This document shows positions 36,640 to 50,500 of a stretch of 64,000 nucleotides of DNA, piece after piece. A program made the translations under genes and the position numbers. Source of the DNA: Coriaria nepalensis (taxonomy: Eukaryota > Streptophyta > Magnoliopsida > Cucurbitales > Coriariaceae); contig CP114484.1 in the NCBI GenBank assembly GCA_027186245.1, positions 9,744,001 through 9,808,000 of the forward strand, given 5' to 3'. Within the stretch, counting starts at the first letter, position 1. Each line of letters opens with the position of its first letter. Below the pieces are notes generated by a model. It worked only from the letters and a program-made list of their open reading frames with translations. It was not told the origin of the DNA and did not search any database.

Positions 36640-38224
36640 GAGTAATATTTATGGAACATGATAGTTTAAATAAGTCTTTTAAATATAATAATAGATAAAG
36701 AAAGCGAACAAACAATTATTAAAGATCAAAAAAATAATAATAATAAAAAGATTTTAAAGAAAAAGAAAAACAAATCTAAAGAGATAAGAAGATACAAAAA
36801 TATATATATATACATATGAAAAAAGAGAGTCACGATAGCTATAAGAACTTTGGGGGGGTGAAAAAGAGTGTTGCTAAGGATTTGGCCCCACTTGGTTCCA
36901 TTATTAGAGTAATGAGAATATTAAAAAACAACAAAATTAGTAGATAGTGTTTGTTTTGTTGTATCAGGTAATAATATCTGCATTTTATTATATTTATTCG
37001 ATGTGGGATTAAAGAATCAGTTCTATAATAAAAATATGGTTTGAAATTTTTTTTTTCTTTTTCATTTTGTAAGATTAACATTCGTCCAATAAAAAATGCT
37101 TCATTCTCTATCATGCCTTTTACAAAATGGAAATAATTATTTTGGAAAAAGGGAACGAGGGAGAGAAAAATAAATGATTGTCTCTTCTTGAGTTAGCTCA
37201 AATTATACTCTAGAGACCATTTAGTATGAAATTGTTGTTAGTACCATATGACAAAGTAAATCAAGATTTTAGCTTTTTTTATAGTTTTCTTTAAGAAAGT
37301 TTAAAAATGAATAAAAAAATTATTCCTAATAATCTCAAGAGTTCTCGCTATAATCAATTGAACTTCTAAATTATATAAATAAAATGACCATAAAATTTAT
37401 AGAAAAGAACAATTGAAATTAAGCACCAGATAATAAGTTTAAGGGATAGAGAAGTGTAAACATGAAATTTATAGTAGTTTAGGTAAAGTTGTGCCTATAT
37501 CCACTCCTCTAGAGATTTTTCACTATTTTGATTCTTCTTACGAGTGAGAATTGATCTTTTACAACACAAGCTTTCGGGTGCTTGTAATCTTATAAGAGTC
37601 TTACCAAGCTCTCTCCAACTCAATCGCCTGAATCCCCTAAGCTTAATGTTCTAATATCCTAAAACCTCTTACAATGATTTCATGATTAAGCTTACAAGTA
37701 TAAACCTTTTTAGGTTCTAATATGAAATTGAAAAAAATAAGAATACAAGGTTTTTTGGCTCACATATAAGAGGTACTTAAGAAATAGATGAAAAAAATAG
37801 CTAGAGTGTTCTTGCACTTTGACTTCAAGTATAGATGATTAAGTGCCCTCTCTTAACCATAGAGAACTCGTTCTATAAGCTCAAAAATGAAAATAGTCGT
37901 TTGACACATAATATAGTCATTTGAGATATATTAAATGATTATCATAACTTTATTTTCAAATATGTCATTTTGCACACTTATCACTTAAACTTGACTAATA
38001 TTTTTGTCCGATCTCAAAATGATGTGAGATGTTTTCTGTTGGAAAGTTAACTTCTGAGAATTTTCAAAACAGTATGGATCTTTTTTCCTAATTCCACCGA
38101 ACACATCCTCGTGGACTCCCATAAGATGATGTCACTATAGATTCAAGCATGTTTTCAGATTGTACACATTTCACCAAATATGTCATAACTTTTTCATCAT
38201 AATTCCTTATACACATCATCAAAA
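36640..38224. other. AT-rich intergenic
   Basis: No gene supported. The portion before the copia protease motif (38230) may include degraded element sequence but has no recognisable gag. Confidence 0.5.
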
Positions 38225-41200
38225 TTAACATGTTACTCTCCCTGATGGCCAGACTATCTCTTCAACTCACATTGGATCAATAAACCTATCTTCTTCCATC
38301 ACTCTTACCAATGTTCTTTATGTGCCAATGTTTAAATACAATCCACTGTCTATTTCCAAAATATCATCTGATCTAAACTATACATCATTTTTTACCCTTC
38401 ATTTTGTTTATTTCAGGCCGATTTGATTGGAAATATACTTGGGATTGAATTGGTAGATTGCATCAAAGCTTATATCTCTTCATTTGTCAAAGAAATTCAC
38501 AAGCTTATTCACTTTCCTTATCATCTCTTCCAGTTATTCATCAATGTAATAACTCTTCAAATAGCACAAATAAGAATTATGCCTATGTCTAGCATTATAG
38601 ACTAGGACACATTTCTTTTTCCAAATTTCAGTATGTGAAAGGTTAAATTGTACTTCTGTTCCAAATAAAATAAAAACTTGTTTTGTTTGTCCTTTGGCAA
38701 AGTAGTCTAGAATCCCTTTCAATCCTTTATTATCATGCTTCATAAACAGTTTAATATTCGAGTTAAACAAATTATGACTGATAATGGGGAGAGTTTTTTA
38801 GCCATGAAGGTTCTAATTTTTTTATCTTCCTTCAGTATTATACATCAAAGCTCTTGTAGCTGCTATACTTCTCAACAAAATGGCATAGTTGATCGGAAGT
38901 ATGAACACCTTCTTGAAATAGCTTAGATCCCTGAAAATTCAAGCTCATTTACCATCAACCTTTTAGGGTGAGTGTATCCAAACAACCACATATATCATAA
39001 ATCTAAAATTCTTCTCAACAAGTCCCCTTTTGAAATATTATTTCATAAGCCTCCTTCCCTATCTCACATGAAATCATTTAGTTGTTTATGTTTTGCTAAA
39101 CATTTACATTCTATTGATAAGTTTCACCCTCAATCCAAATATTATGTCTTTCTTGGATATTCTTTGACAAAGAAGGGATATATAGTCCATGATTTCATGT
39201 CCCATTAATTCTCTACCCAGTAAAGAAGTTATCTTTCATGAACAAGTATTTCCTTTTAAGTCTGAAATTGGTATATCTACTATATTCCCAGATTCTGCTA
39301 CACACATTCATGATCTCGACTTTCCTACTATCACTACATCTACTCCATCTCGTTTACAATTTTCTTTCTCTTTACATGATACACCATCTCATGTTCACAT
39401 TTACATACCTCATGTTCTTGAGTCAAATCCTTCTCATCTTGATATCTCACATGCTAACAGCCACCCTCATACCATAACTCCTATTATGAGGTCCAATCGT
39501 CCTACAAAACCTTTCATATGGACAAAAGATTACATTTGTCCCACCATTCACTCCAATTATGCTACATCTTTTGTCAAATACCCAATTTTCACTCATTACA
39601 CAACCTCATTAGTCTCACCTTCTCATCAATATTTTCTTTCTCAACTTGACCCCATTATAGAACCCATATCTTACTCTCAAGCTATCAATGATCCAAGATG
39701 GATTGAAGCCATGAATATTGAGCTTAAAGCATTAGAATCAATGGTACTTGGCAACTTACAGATCTACCATATGGAAAGAAAGCAATAGGATGTAAATAGA
39801 TGTTCAAAGTTAAATTTCAAGTTCATGGTACTATTGAAAGGTTTAAAGCACGACTAGTGGCTAAAGCCTCTAATCAAAAGGAATGGATAAATTTCACAGA
39901 ATCCTTTAGCCCTGTTGTAAAGATGGCCATAGTTCGATTAGTGATTGCAATTGCTTCTAAACTCAACTGGCCACTATTTCAACTAGATGTTTACAATGCC
40001 TTTTTAAATAGTGAACTTGAAGATGAGGTTTATATGGCTATTCCTCGGGGCTACTGATCTAAGGGTGATAAGAGATTTTGTAGGCTCCATAAGTCATTAT
40101 TATATAGACTCAAGTAGGCCTCCCGACAATAGAACTATAAAATTACTCAGTGCTTGGTAGCAGGTGGATTCACTCAATCTTCTCATGACCATTCTTTATT
40201 CATAAAAAGGTATGCTTCTTCTTTCACTGTCCTTTTGATATATGTTGATGATGACATTCTTCTATCTAGGAATGATCAACATGCTCTCCTTGAAACAAAG
40301 ACCTATCTTACTTCCTGCTTCAAAATAAAGGATTTGGGGACAAAAAAATTTTCTTGGACTGAAAACTCTGCATGACCCCTTTGTCATCTGTATTACTCAA
40401 CGAAAATATGCTATGAAATTAATTCATGAGGCAGGCCTTAGTGCCTCTAAGCCTTCTTCTATCCCTATGGATCAGAATTTAAAGCTTACCTCTGCTGAAT
40501 TTGACTATATCATTGGTCATAATTCTTCTAATCATATTCTACTTATCAATGCCTTATTGGTCGACTCCTTTATCTCGTCGTGACCCAATCTGCACTTAAG
40601 GTTGTTCGCTACATAAAACTCAATCTGGTCTAGGGCTTTTTTATAATAATTCTAGTTCACTGCAGCTCCAAGCCTACTGTGATTCTGACTAGGCGTCATG
40701 TCCAATGACAAGACGTTCTACCTCTGGCTCCTGCATTCTTCTTGGTGGCTCCTTGATACCTTAGAAGTCAAAGAAACAACATACGGTCTCCAGCTCTTCA
40801 ACAGATACAGAATATAGGTCAATGGCGGTCACTACTTGTGAGTTAATCTAGTTAGTTAATCTTCTCAATGATCTTTCTATGCCTTATCCTCCGCCCATTT
40901 CTCTCTATTGTGATAGTAGTTCAACTTGTCAAATTGCTCTCAGTCTCGTTGATAAAAAATAGTGGCTACTCATACTGACGATCAACCTGCAGATTTATTT
41001 ACAAAGCCTCTAGGGAGGCTATAGCAAGGTTAAGTTGATATCTAAGCCTCTTGATTTGTTCCACCCACCAGCTTGAGGGGGTATTGGCGAGTAGACTGCC
41101 ACGTCGGCGAGCTCAAGTCAAAACTTCATTAATCGGTCAAGTAGTTAATTAGCTTAGGGTTATTTTTATATAAAACTAAGTTGCGTGTATAATTTGCGCA

Positions 41201-41290
41201 TCAGATCAGAGTTAAATAAAGTAATCTCTCTCCCTCTTATTTTATCTCTCTCTCTCTCTCCCGTTCTTCTTCTTCTCAACTTCCTGCATT
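38225..41290 (+). mobile_element. Ty1/copia retrotransposon, 5'-truncated, with 3' LTR
   Basis: In order on +: VTLPDGQTISTHIGSINL and VLYVPMFKYNPLSISK before the integrase (38234-38370); integrase core remains with TDNGESF and CYTSQQNGIVDRK (38775-38905); HKPPSLSHMKSFSCLCF (39050-39100); reverse transcriptase with WIEAMNIELKALE (39700), FKARLVAKA, FQLDVYNAFLNSELEDEVYM (39975-40040) and the catalytic YVDD (40230); RNase H with TRRSTSGSCILLGGSLIP (40710-40760) and STDTEYRSMA (40800). Many stops and frameshifts show that it is inactive. A purine tract GAGGGGG (41075-41081) precedes the 3' LTR, which has a TATATAAA box at 41170 and AATAAA at 41217. Gag and a 5' LTR were not found. The LTR ends within 50 bp of the next gene's start codon. 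Confidence 0.85.
41083..41290 (+). promoter_or_regulatory. Copia 3' LTR at the promoter position of the S26-like gene
   Basis: The LTR follows the purine tract. It has TATATAAA near 41168-41175, AATAAA near 41216 and a long CT-rich stretch (41225-41280), all in the same orientation as the gene starting at 41338. A transcript initiated about 30 bp after the TATA box would have a leader of about 135 nt. The right border is approximate. Confidence 0.5.
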
Positions 41291-41337
41291 CCTTTGTAGA
41301 TTCATGACAGGCTTAACGAACTTCACACCGCTCTGAG

Positions 41338-44300
41338 ATGATTTCCGTCCCAACCTTGCTCCGGTACCTAGCTTCCAAGGTCGAGTACTCCGTCGCTCTC
41401 AGCTGGAAGGTGATTCTTCTCCGCCTCTGTCACTTTTGTTGCCTTCTTCATTTCGCTATTTTCTGCTTCGTTTGAGGTTTTGTATGGACGATGATGATTC
41501 TTCTTCGTTTTCTTGATTCTGCGTTTCTCGAAGTGATGAACAAGTTTCTTGGATTTTCCGTATTCTGGATTTCTTCCTCGTTTTTAACTGTCTATTCGCC
41601 ATGAGTTCGGTGAATTTTTATCTATTTTTCGTTTCGTGTATTCTTGCTCCTGCTAGGTATCAGAATTCTTGTTGGAAGTTAATTTTCGTGATTGTTGTTA
41701 GTTTATCTTGGTGAGTAAAGGTATTAAATCTGCGTTTCGGTACATTTTTGTAGAGTTTGGTTTGGACTTTGGATTGCAAAGGCGTATCAGGCGGGTGAAA
41801 GTCTATTTTGGGGATTTTGCTCATTGCTTTTATGTTACTAGCTATCGTAATATTCTCGATGTGTGTATTACAATTACAAGTTAGATTCGGCCTTTTCCTT
41901 CTCCGTTAAAGCCTTAAATTGAGAGGTTTGTCATTTTTTCTGAACTTCCCAAAATCGGTATATGTGGGCTTCTTCCATAGCTTCTTGTAAAGTAGTTGAT
42001 AGTTACCGAAATCGGACTCATTTACTCATTTTCTTCGCATTTAGATGATGAAAAATGCATGCCATGCGAACCCCTTTGTAAGGAAGAACTAGCCTTCCAA
42101 TGTGAGAGCTGCAATCATCTGTGAGGTTTACCTTTACTTAGTTATCACTTATCACCTTGGGAGAAGTAGCCTCAAGAGAACTCGTTTTGCGTTATATTTG
42201 TAATTTAACTAAAGAAAGGGCTTATGTGACTGATATTTACTTCATTTTTGCTTTTTATCTTGCTGTAATGACTAATTTTTAAACACATCATCAGTTTTTC
42301 ATGTCTTGATGAAGCATGCAAGTCTTGAACTACTCTCTGTATAGAATTTCCCGACAGAGTGTTTGTTGTCATGCAGAACTATAAAAGAGGTCAAATTACC
42401 GACACAGAAGTTGGTAATGCTGTTTTTAAACATTTCTTCAATGCAAAATTGACATACTTGCACTGGAACAACGGAGAGGAGATGGACCCCACAATAGGTG
42501 TGCAAGGGGGAACCCTTCTTGTCCGTAAAATACCAGCTGCAGATCCAACGTAAGTTACTGTCCTTCTTACATTATTTTACCACTTATATTTGTTTATATA
42601 TATATAAACTCTAGCTTCTTTAATCAGATATTTTATTTTAGCGTTAGAGCTTTTCTTGATATAAGTTGTTCGGCTAACTTAGGTTAGTGGTAACTTGAAA
42701 GGGGTGAGAATCTGAATTTCTTGGATTAAATGTTCCACTAGCTCTGCATCTTGTTATTTCACTTATGGTGCATGAGACTCATCTTTAGACTGCTCCACAG
42801 GATTTCATTTCTCTGTATGTGCAAAACTGTAGTCTTTATGTCTTTCCAGGACCTTGCATTTGAAGAGTTGTTAGCATAAGCATGTTTGCTTGAAATGCTT
42901 TTGTGGGCCTGTTATATAACGCTGTTAGGAATACTAGTGGTTTCACAATAAACAACACCGTACATCTTTTGAAATTTCTTTAGAGTCTAATTTGAATACT
43001 CACTATATCAAGATTTACAAGGCAGCGGTAATGTGGTACTGTTTTTATATAAATTCTATTTTAAGTCGGAGGTATTGTACTTTCAAAGCTTAAAAAAGAA
43101 AAAGGGGGGGGGGGGTGAAGGAAAATTTCTGTTGTACTTATCCACCCTTGAGAATTTTTTTCATATGTGCAAATGGCAAATATCTAGCTGGTGTGATTTG
43201 GATCTCTTTCTTTTCAAGTTCTGTGAATTAAACTTGATTCTAATATCTGACACATTTCCCACATATATGTTTTATACTTTTGAAGTATGATTCAAATTGA
43301 TTTCCATACATTCAACATTCAACATTGAATTGTTTATTGGATTATTTCCATGTCACATCCGTATATTCATTGCAAACTTTTGCAATGACTACTGGTGATC
43401 AGATGACCAGTAATTAACATGGACTCATATGAAGTACAGTATACAATACAAAGTTGTAGCAGCTGGGAAAATCTTGTGTGTATTTGATCACTTTAAGGAA
43501 AAATAATGCTCATCTTATAATATGCTTCCATATGTGTGAAGTTTACATTTAGGAATTATAAAAAAGAGAGATTATAAGTCAATAACATCAAAATCATTTT
43601 CATCCCTTAAAATGAGGATGGTCGCTTCAATGACTGTCAACTATCTCTAAAAGCAGACATGTTTCTTGCACAGGCGTGTTTATGTTGGAGATGTTGTGGT
43701 TGTAAAAGACCCAGAGAAAATTGATAAATATCTTGTCAGAAGGTTGGCCGCAATTGAAGGGTATGAAATGTCATCTACGGATGAAAAGGAGAAGCCTTTC
43801 ATTCTTGACCATGATCAGTGCTGGCTGTTGGCAGACAATGAAAAGTTAAAGCCCAAGGTATATACACTTTCTTACAAACCAAGTTATGTTCACTTTCCAT
43901 TTTCATAAACTTTTCTAGTTAAATCCAGACAAATATTTCTGGTATATACATTGGAATATCATACATCCCTTGTCATTCGCTGTGGGGACATTTAGTGCGA
44001 AAATTAGCAGAGTGATTGATGCTCTCAAGAATAAGATTCATTAATTTTTTTTCTTTGCTACTACCAGATTCCTTGTCACTTCAATATAGCATTATTACAC
44101 TAATTAAATCATATACCCTGATTACCAATTCCCACCCTTACTTTTTCCAGATGCTTTATTTATTTGTTTTCTTTATATTTTTTGGTCGGTTGAAATACTG
44201 ATACTGCGGTTCAATATGTGGTGCATTTCAATTCCCTGTCCAGTTTGAATCATGTTTTGAGAAAGATGGTAGCACAATTGTCCCATTAGTATGGATCCTT

Positions 44301-45278
44301 ATTCTTATGAATTGGCTTGTTATTATCATGAAAGGATTGTGGGGTTGTTTCTTACGTCTTACGAGTTTTCACTTGCTTATAATCTACCCCGGGTAATGGT
44401 CTAATTTCAGTAGCAGACCACCTCCTCCAAATAAGAGCTTATAGGACCACGGTTTAGAACATTTTGACCTCTGGTTATAATACTTTGCCTTTGGTGAGTT
44501 GTAAATTCCACAATTCATGTTATTTCACAAATATTTCCAAAATCTGCTGTCATGTCATTTTCGGTGGCATCTCTGTGGAGTTTGCATTGCTATGGAAATG
44601 CTAGAAACACCTATGGCATCGCATTATCCTTGAATACCCCATTAGTATAACTCTGGAAGACTCATTGGTGTTTTTCTCACATTTATTAGTTATTATGGTG
44701 ACTGTATCGGAAGTGTTGAGTGGACATTTCTGATATGTGGCCTTCTTTGCAACACCTTTCACAAGCATCGTGTAACTAGTTGTCATAAGCTCTGCTGTTA
44801 TGTTTTCCCTCAAGCAGCCATGCTTTGTCTATATGGTTTTATATCTGGTATCTTGTTGAAAACCGACTTTGAGTTATGGCATACCAAATATTCTGTGTTT
44901 CGTTCTTCTGAATCTGTTGCCAGAAAGTGGAAATTTAATTTTGACCATTTTCTATTCTTAATTTTGTAACGACAGGATGCTTATGACAGTAGATCATTTG
45001 GTCCAGTTCCATTTTCAAACATCGTTGGCAGAGTCTTGTATTGTTTACGGACTGCTGTGGATCATGGTCCTGTTCAAAACAGGTGATTGATCGAGCTGCT
45101 TATATCTCATTTTACTCGAACTAACTTGTATAACACAATACAGAATACACTAAAAGTCATTGTGATGCTCAGAAAATATGCCCTTCTTTTTTACAGTAAA
45201 TTTAGCATGCGAAAGGATTCACCGGTGTTGGAATTTGAACTGGATGTTGATGAGATGGCGAAAAATCACAAGGCATAA
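41338..45278 (+). CDS. S26 signal-peptidase-like protein (IMP2-like), catalytic residues replaced
   Basis: Five exons (41338-41409, 42377-42549, 43674-43857, 44976-45082, 45197-45278) join to 205 codons. The protein belongs to the plant S24/S26 peptidase-like group often labelled mitochondrial ATP-independent inner membrane protease subunit 2. S26 family features visible: NGEEMDPTI (57-64) at the catalytic Ser box, GGTLLVRK, VYVGDVVVVKDP, YLVRRLAAIEG (101-111) at the catalytic Lys box, and DQCWLLADN followed by DSRSFGPVPFSNIVGR, the box III/IV equivalent. The Ser of GxSMxPT is Glu59 and the Lys is Arg104, so no classic Ser-Lys dyad remains. From memory Arabidopsis relatives also read GEEMxPT. 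It is probably an organellar membrane-associated pseudoprotease or accessory subunit; this is inferred. The end is DEMAKNHKA. Introns are all GT-AG; the first is nearly 1 kb. Confidence 0.85.
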
Positions 45279-46860
45279 AAACACAGATCCCAGAACTGTT
45301 GTTTCCAATTGGCTTGTATGTACTTTTTCCTACTGCCCCCACCTTTATTGTGGGATATATGATTATTTTATCTTTTGAAACCCTTTCCGGAACTTCAAGA
45401 GGAAATAAAACGACAGGGCTCGGAAAGACATTTTAGCCATGGATGACCGCTTACTTGGTTTTTTTCCTTGGGCTATGAGCTCAACAGGTGCCAATAGTCT
45501 TCATTTCTAAGTGAAGAATGAATGATAATTTGTAGGACAAATGTTAAAGGTACTTGTGTTAAAGGTACAAATAATTAACATAAATAAGGGACTAATTACC
45601 ACTTGACCCTATGATTAATGGTAAATACCCATTGAATCTCTTTAAATTTTAAGCCTAGTAGCCTACCACAAGGAGAGATTCTTACCTAAGAGTATTATTA
45701 GCATTTGATTTTCTTGAGAATCCTGTTCAAGCTCTCTATTACTCAAGGTTGGAACTTCAACAGTTGTGGAGATGGACAGCCCGGAAAACCTCATTAAAAA
45801 TATTCGTACCCAAATTTGTCGATGAACAATATAATAATTAGCTTTCCCATTTTTTTTTCAAATTTTTTTCTGTAAGAATCACATAAATAGTCCTCAATTA
45901 AATTTAGTTCAACAATATAAATATCCCGTACGTCAAAATGATTGTTCATTTTTAAATGATGTGATTCTTTTTTCTTTTTTCATAAACTAAACTTTGTTAA
46001 GACCAACCATGAATATCTCATTTAGTATGGTTTCTTTTGAGAGAATTTGGAATTTTTACCCAAAATAAAACTTTATTTAAAATATTGTACCCACTTTAAG
46101 TTTTCTTTGCAAGTAATTTTTTTTTAATTAAATTTATATAATAAATATAAAAAGATGAAAATACCCTTAATGAATATTGGAAAGGCAAAAAAAAGAAACC
46201 AAAGAAGTCAGATTGCCTCTTCCTCTCCCTTCTTTTCCCTCCGTTCACCATGCGGCCGTTATTTTAGAAACCAAGCCAAAAATCCTTCTATGCCTTTGTC
46301 GATTAATTCTTCTTGTTGCATTCTTCATCTTTGTCCCTTTTGTTTCTTCATCAACAAATGGGCTAGGTTTTCGTACCAAAACTCCCAACACTCTTCATGG
46401 CTTGCCAGAGTTTGAAGTAGCAAAACTATCCATCATTGTCATCGGAGTCAATCGTGACCGACGACAAAAGAAGGAAGTCAATGCCGAAACCAATGGCTGA
46501 CGAATCATCCACTTCGAGAAAGGTATAAACTTCATTACTGATTTCTTGAATTTATGGCTTTGTAAAAAAATAAATTTCTAAAATTAAGATTTTTGTGGAC
46601 TAATTTTGATTATATGTGACACATATGTTGGGTTTATTGGTGAAATTTAGAATAAAAATTTGTTTGAATTGAACCTTCAAGCTTGGTTGCTAGGTATCGA
46701 GTAATTATTTCTGGTTTTTGGGCTTGTTGGGTTTTGTATGATGCTTTTGTTATTTTGATTGTTGTTTAATTGCTATTTAGGCTGGGAAGGTTTATGAATT
46801 GCTTTGATTTGGATTTCGAAATTGACGGATTGTATATTTGTTTAGGTTTTTATTGTGATT
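45279..46860. other. Intergenic downstream of the S26-like gene
   Basis: Contains the 3' UTR of the S26-like gene, a short copy of SMC1 exon 5 sequence (45701-45742) and an AT-rich stretch. An open frame at 46177-46500 has no recognisable product. Confidence 0.5.
45701..45742 (+). repeat. 42-bp copy of SMC1 exon 5 sequence
   Basis: GCATTTGATTTTCTTGAGAA and the following bases match 30781-30822 (antisense of SMC1 exon 5) with one mismatch. Just after, CTTCAACAGTTG at 45756-45767 matches the next SMC1 bases in the opposite orientation. Confidence 0.75.
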
Positions 46861-46864
46861 GATG

Positions 46865-47395
46865 GGGTCTCGAGTAATCAAAAAGTAAGGACAGTGAGTC
46901 ACAAATTTGTGTCTTAACTTCTCAATTGCTTGAGGATTGTGCAATAAGGTTCTAAAGCAATCGAGATGACAAGTCAGAAACTTATCAGTCTCTGATATAT
47001 CATCTCGATTGCTAGAGACCCTTTTTTTTGCTTGGATTTAGAAATAGAGAGTTTGTATTGTTGTTTGGGCTAAGAGGTTCATGAATTGCTTTGAGTTGGG
47101 CTTAGGTTTGGATTTTGATATATTGTATTGCTTGGATTTGGAAATTTTTGGGTTGTATTTCTATTTGTTTTTTATTTTTATTTTTTGTGGGGTCTCGAGC
47201 AATCGAGAAGTAAGGACAATGACTCACAAGTTTGTGTCTTAACTTCTGGATTGCTTGAGGATTGTACAATAAGGGGTCTCGAGCAATCAAAATGACAAGG
47301 CAAAAACTTCTTAGTCTTTATATGTATCATTCTGTATGTTTTCCCTGATTACTCAATGACCCCTTTAAAAAAGGGTCCTTCAAGTAATCAGGGAA
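46865..47395 (+). repeat. Hairpin repeat cluster 1
   Basis: Four hairpins. At 46956-46969 AGCAATCGAGATGA pairs perfectly with 47000-47013. At 47193-47262 a stem of about 25 bp starts with CTCGAGCAATC, and a diverged copy is at 46868-46938. At 47341-47395 the arms are about 22 bp (TTCCCTGATTACTCAATGA outward) with a 10-bp loop. Confidence 0.8.
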
Positions 47396-47562
47396 AACAA
47401 AAATAATGAACGGGAAAAACAAATAAAATGATTCATTATTTCTATTTTTCCCAATTGTTCGATAGTTATCTAAAAGTTATTTATTGTTATTATATGTTTA
47501 AGCTTATAATTGTTTATATTAGTATTAATTAGGTTATATTTGTAACATTTTCAGTGAGAAGA

Positions 47563-50500
47563 AATGGCAAGGAATCGTGTCCTTAGACTTATCATTATTG
47601 AAAATCTTTACTACAAAACTTGTGTTTCATGATTTCCACATTAGATATGATTTGTTACTGATATAAAGAAAAAGCTTAACCGAAAACAGGTTATTATTTT
47701 GTGGTCTACATGTTTGGGTCCCTTACTTAATGTGGATTCAAAGCTCGCCAACTTTGGCGAACTTCTGAATAATTTCATCATGTGAAGGGCTTATTGTAAG
47801 AAGAAGAATGAATTGTGGTTTTTAGTTGGCGATAAGCGTATACGGTTCAGTTTGAGGGAGTTTGCTTTGCCGACGGGGTTGAAGTGTCACGAGTATTATG
47901 AACTACACTTGACCAATTGCATAAGTTTAGACAATTGCATGTTAAACAAGTATCTTAATGGAAAGTTGGTCATAGCTACAAAGTTTTGAGAGCTTTTTAG
48001 GACATTTGGGAAAAGAACAATGACAACATTATTAACATGACTCTTGTATAATTAATTGAGGCAACCATCGTGACTCAAGAGATAAAGAATAACAATGAGG
48101 CATTCACTTTGTCCGTCGCAACTAACCTGCCAAGGTTTAAAAAGTACCCTTGGGGTCGACTATTTTTTTAGAAGACCATTGTGGGGTTGAAGAAGGATAT
48201 TGTTGAGAAGGCTGCCACGAATCAAAAGTCGGTCTTTTAGAGAGGAGAAAACATACATGATTACAAGGTTTCCGCTTGCTTTATAGATTAGTAATTTTAG
48301 AGCAACTTTTAAATTTGTATGAGTGTATTTCTGTTATTTGAAGTTTAGTTTGTACTAATCCATTAACTATGCAGGTTTAGGCTTATGAATCCATTCATTC
48401 TCTTGCAAAAAAGGCTGGTAAATGGTATGAGAAGAAGATGTTCCAGATTTTGAATTAGGCATCCATGTCACTATATGTTGTAACACACAATAATGTCGAT
48501 GTGAGGATGAAGAGAGACATGATAAGTGTTTTAATTTAAGTAATGAATATGTTCTAGTTCATCATTATTATTTGTAATTAAATTGAATTTTATTTACTTG
48601 TAATACAATTCATCGTTTATGGAATATTACGATTTTGAAAGGAAGAAAAAGATCAACATTATATGAAGAACTTGGAATTATTTTTGAATGAAGAAGGCGA
48701 TGTTGTGGATAGATTGATGAGGTAATTTGAGGAAGAGGAATGTGAGGATTATGTTGAAGAGGAAGAGGATGAGGATGAAGAAGATGAAGAGGAAGAAGAA
48801 GAAGATCTATATATATACCGGAAGAAGAAAATACAGGGGGAAAAGAAAAAAGAAATGAAGATTCCAGCCTTCGGACACCAAGATAGTGGGACGAGAGATA
48901 ATATAGGTACTCTCGGGGGATTAAAGAATGTCATTAACTACGTGATGGGTATGGAGGAGAGGATGATGAGAAAAGTATCGGGAATGTTTGAGGACCTCCA
49001 TAAGATGATGAAAATTTAGAGGAGGGGATGAGGAGTATTGAGAAACTTATTTGAGGGAATGGTGAGAAGACAAATGAAGTTTTTTTTCCACCAAGCCCAC
49101 CACCTCTTCCTCGTGTGTCTGATACATCCCCTTCAGCTCGAAGCTCACCACCATCTCTAGATGCACCTCATTCATCCCCTCCTATACCTCATTCATCCCC
49201 TTTACGTCGTCAGTTGCCACCACTTCATACTATGATTCTTCTGAGACATTGTGTGTCAACATTGTGGTTTAGGTATCTCCGACCAATTTTTTCCTAGGTA
49301 AACCCCCTCCACCCCTCACCTCCCCTGCCGAGATAGTAGAAAAAGAAGAATGAAACAAAATTGAGAATAAAATCGAGGATGGAAGGGGTAAGAGGAAGAA
49401 GTTCTATTATGCGGCCAACTTGTCCCTATATATAGACTCGTCGAAGAAAATGTCTATGTTAAGGGACGAGTATTAAAGGAGGACCCACTACTTAAGCCGA
49501 ACGAGGAATATTATAAAGCGATGATGTGGTGGATTAACGAGAAGGAAGTAAACAAGTAAGTACTTATTTTCTTTTTTAAATACTTTTTTTACTTGATTGC
49601 ATAGATAAGTCATAGGTTGACTTTTTGATATGTTCATCCAATTTGACTCTAATGCAATCAGCAAGTTCTCATCAATTATGACTTGACACAATTGGTTTGT
49701 GTCATTTGTTTCTATATTGTTTACCTTATGCATCAATTTTACTTTTGGTTTTGATATAGGACATCGGTGATCGGAATGGATGGCTATAAGTACGATCAGG
49801 TGTGGTTTGAGGACATATTACTTCCCGGAACATAGATATAAACCAATATAAGTTCATTTTTATGAGATTCATCGAGCAATTAGGAAAAACGGGCAAAACT
49901 AGCATTATGTCTTATTTTCCAGATTGCTCGCTTCTATTAGAGTCTTCGAACAATCAGAAAAAGAAAACAAAATACTACGTTCTTCTTATTTTTCCCGATT
50001 GCTCGATTGTTATATGTAAATTTTAATGATTACTTTTTACTTCTTTTTCCATATTTTTTTGTTACAACATGTAGACAAATACATGTGCTTGCTCTAAATA
50101 AGAGAGGAAAAATTCTCCAACATACTTAGCCAAGATGTTGCCTTCATCGATAGTGTATTCCCTCAATTCGTGAACTATTACTGGAATTCTTAGTTCAAGA
50201 AGACGGGGAAATCGGAGAGAGCATAATATAATTTAAGGGTAAATTCTATTTTCTATGACCATGCAGTTAAAGAAAAACCCTAAGGAGGATGTCGATGGAT
50301 GGTTGCAGAGTGATTATACATCCTTTTCAACTACCCGAACCAGCACTAGGATGCTTTGCTTATTGACATATCAGCGAGGAAGATCATTGTTATGCCCTTG
50401 TTGTTGTCGAGTAAAAGCTGGAATGGTAAGTTGAGAGCATCGCCAGCCCCATTATACATAATACTCTCATACTTATTGAGGATTATTAGGCCAGAGTTTG

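Noticed and set aside
46155..46500. Overlapping frames of 86 and 107 codons on +
   Set aside because: No family resemblance, AT-rich flanks and no splice-linked continuation were found.
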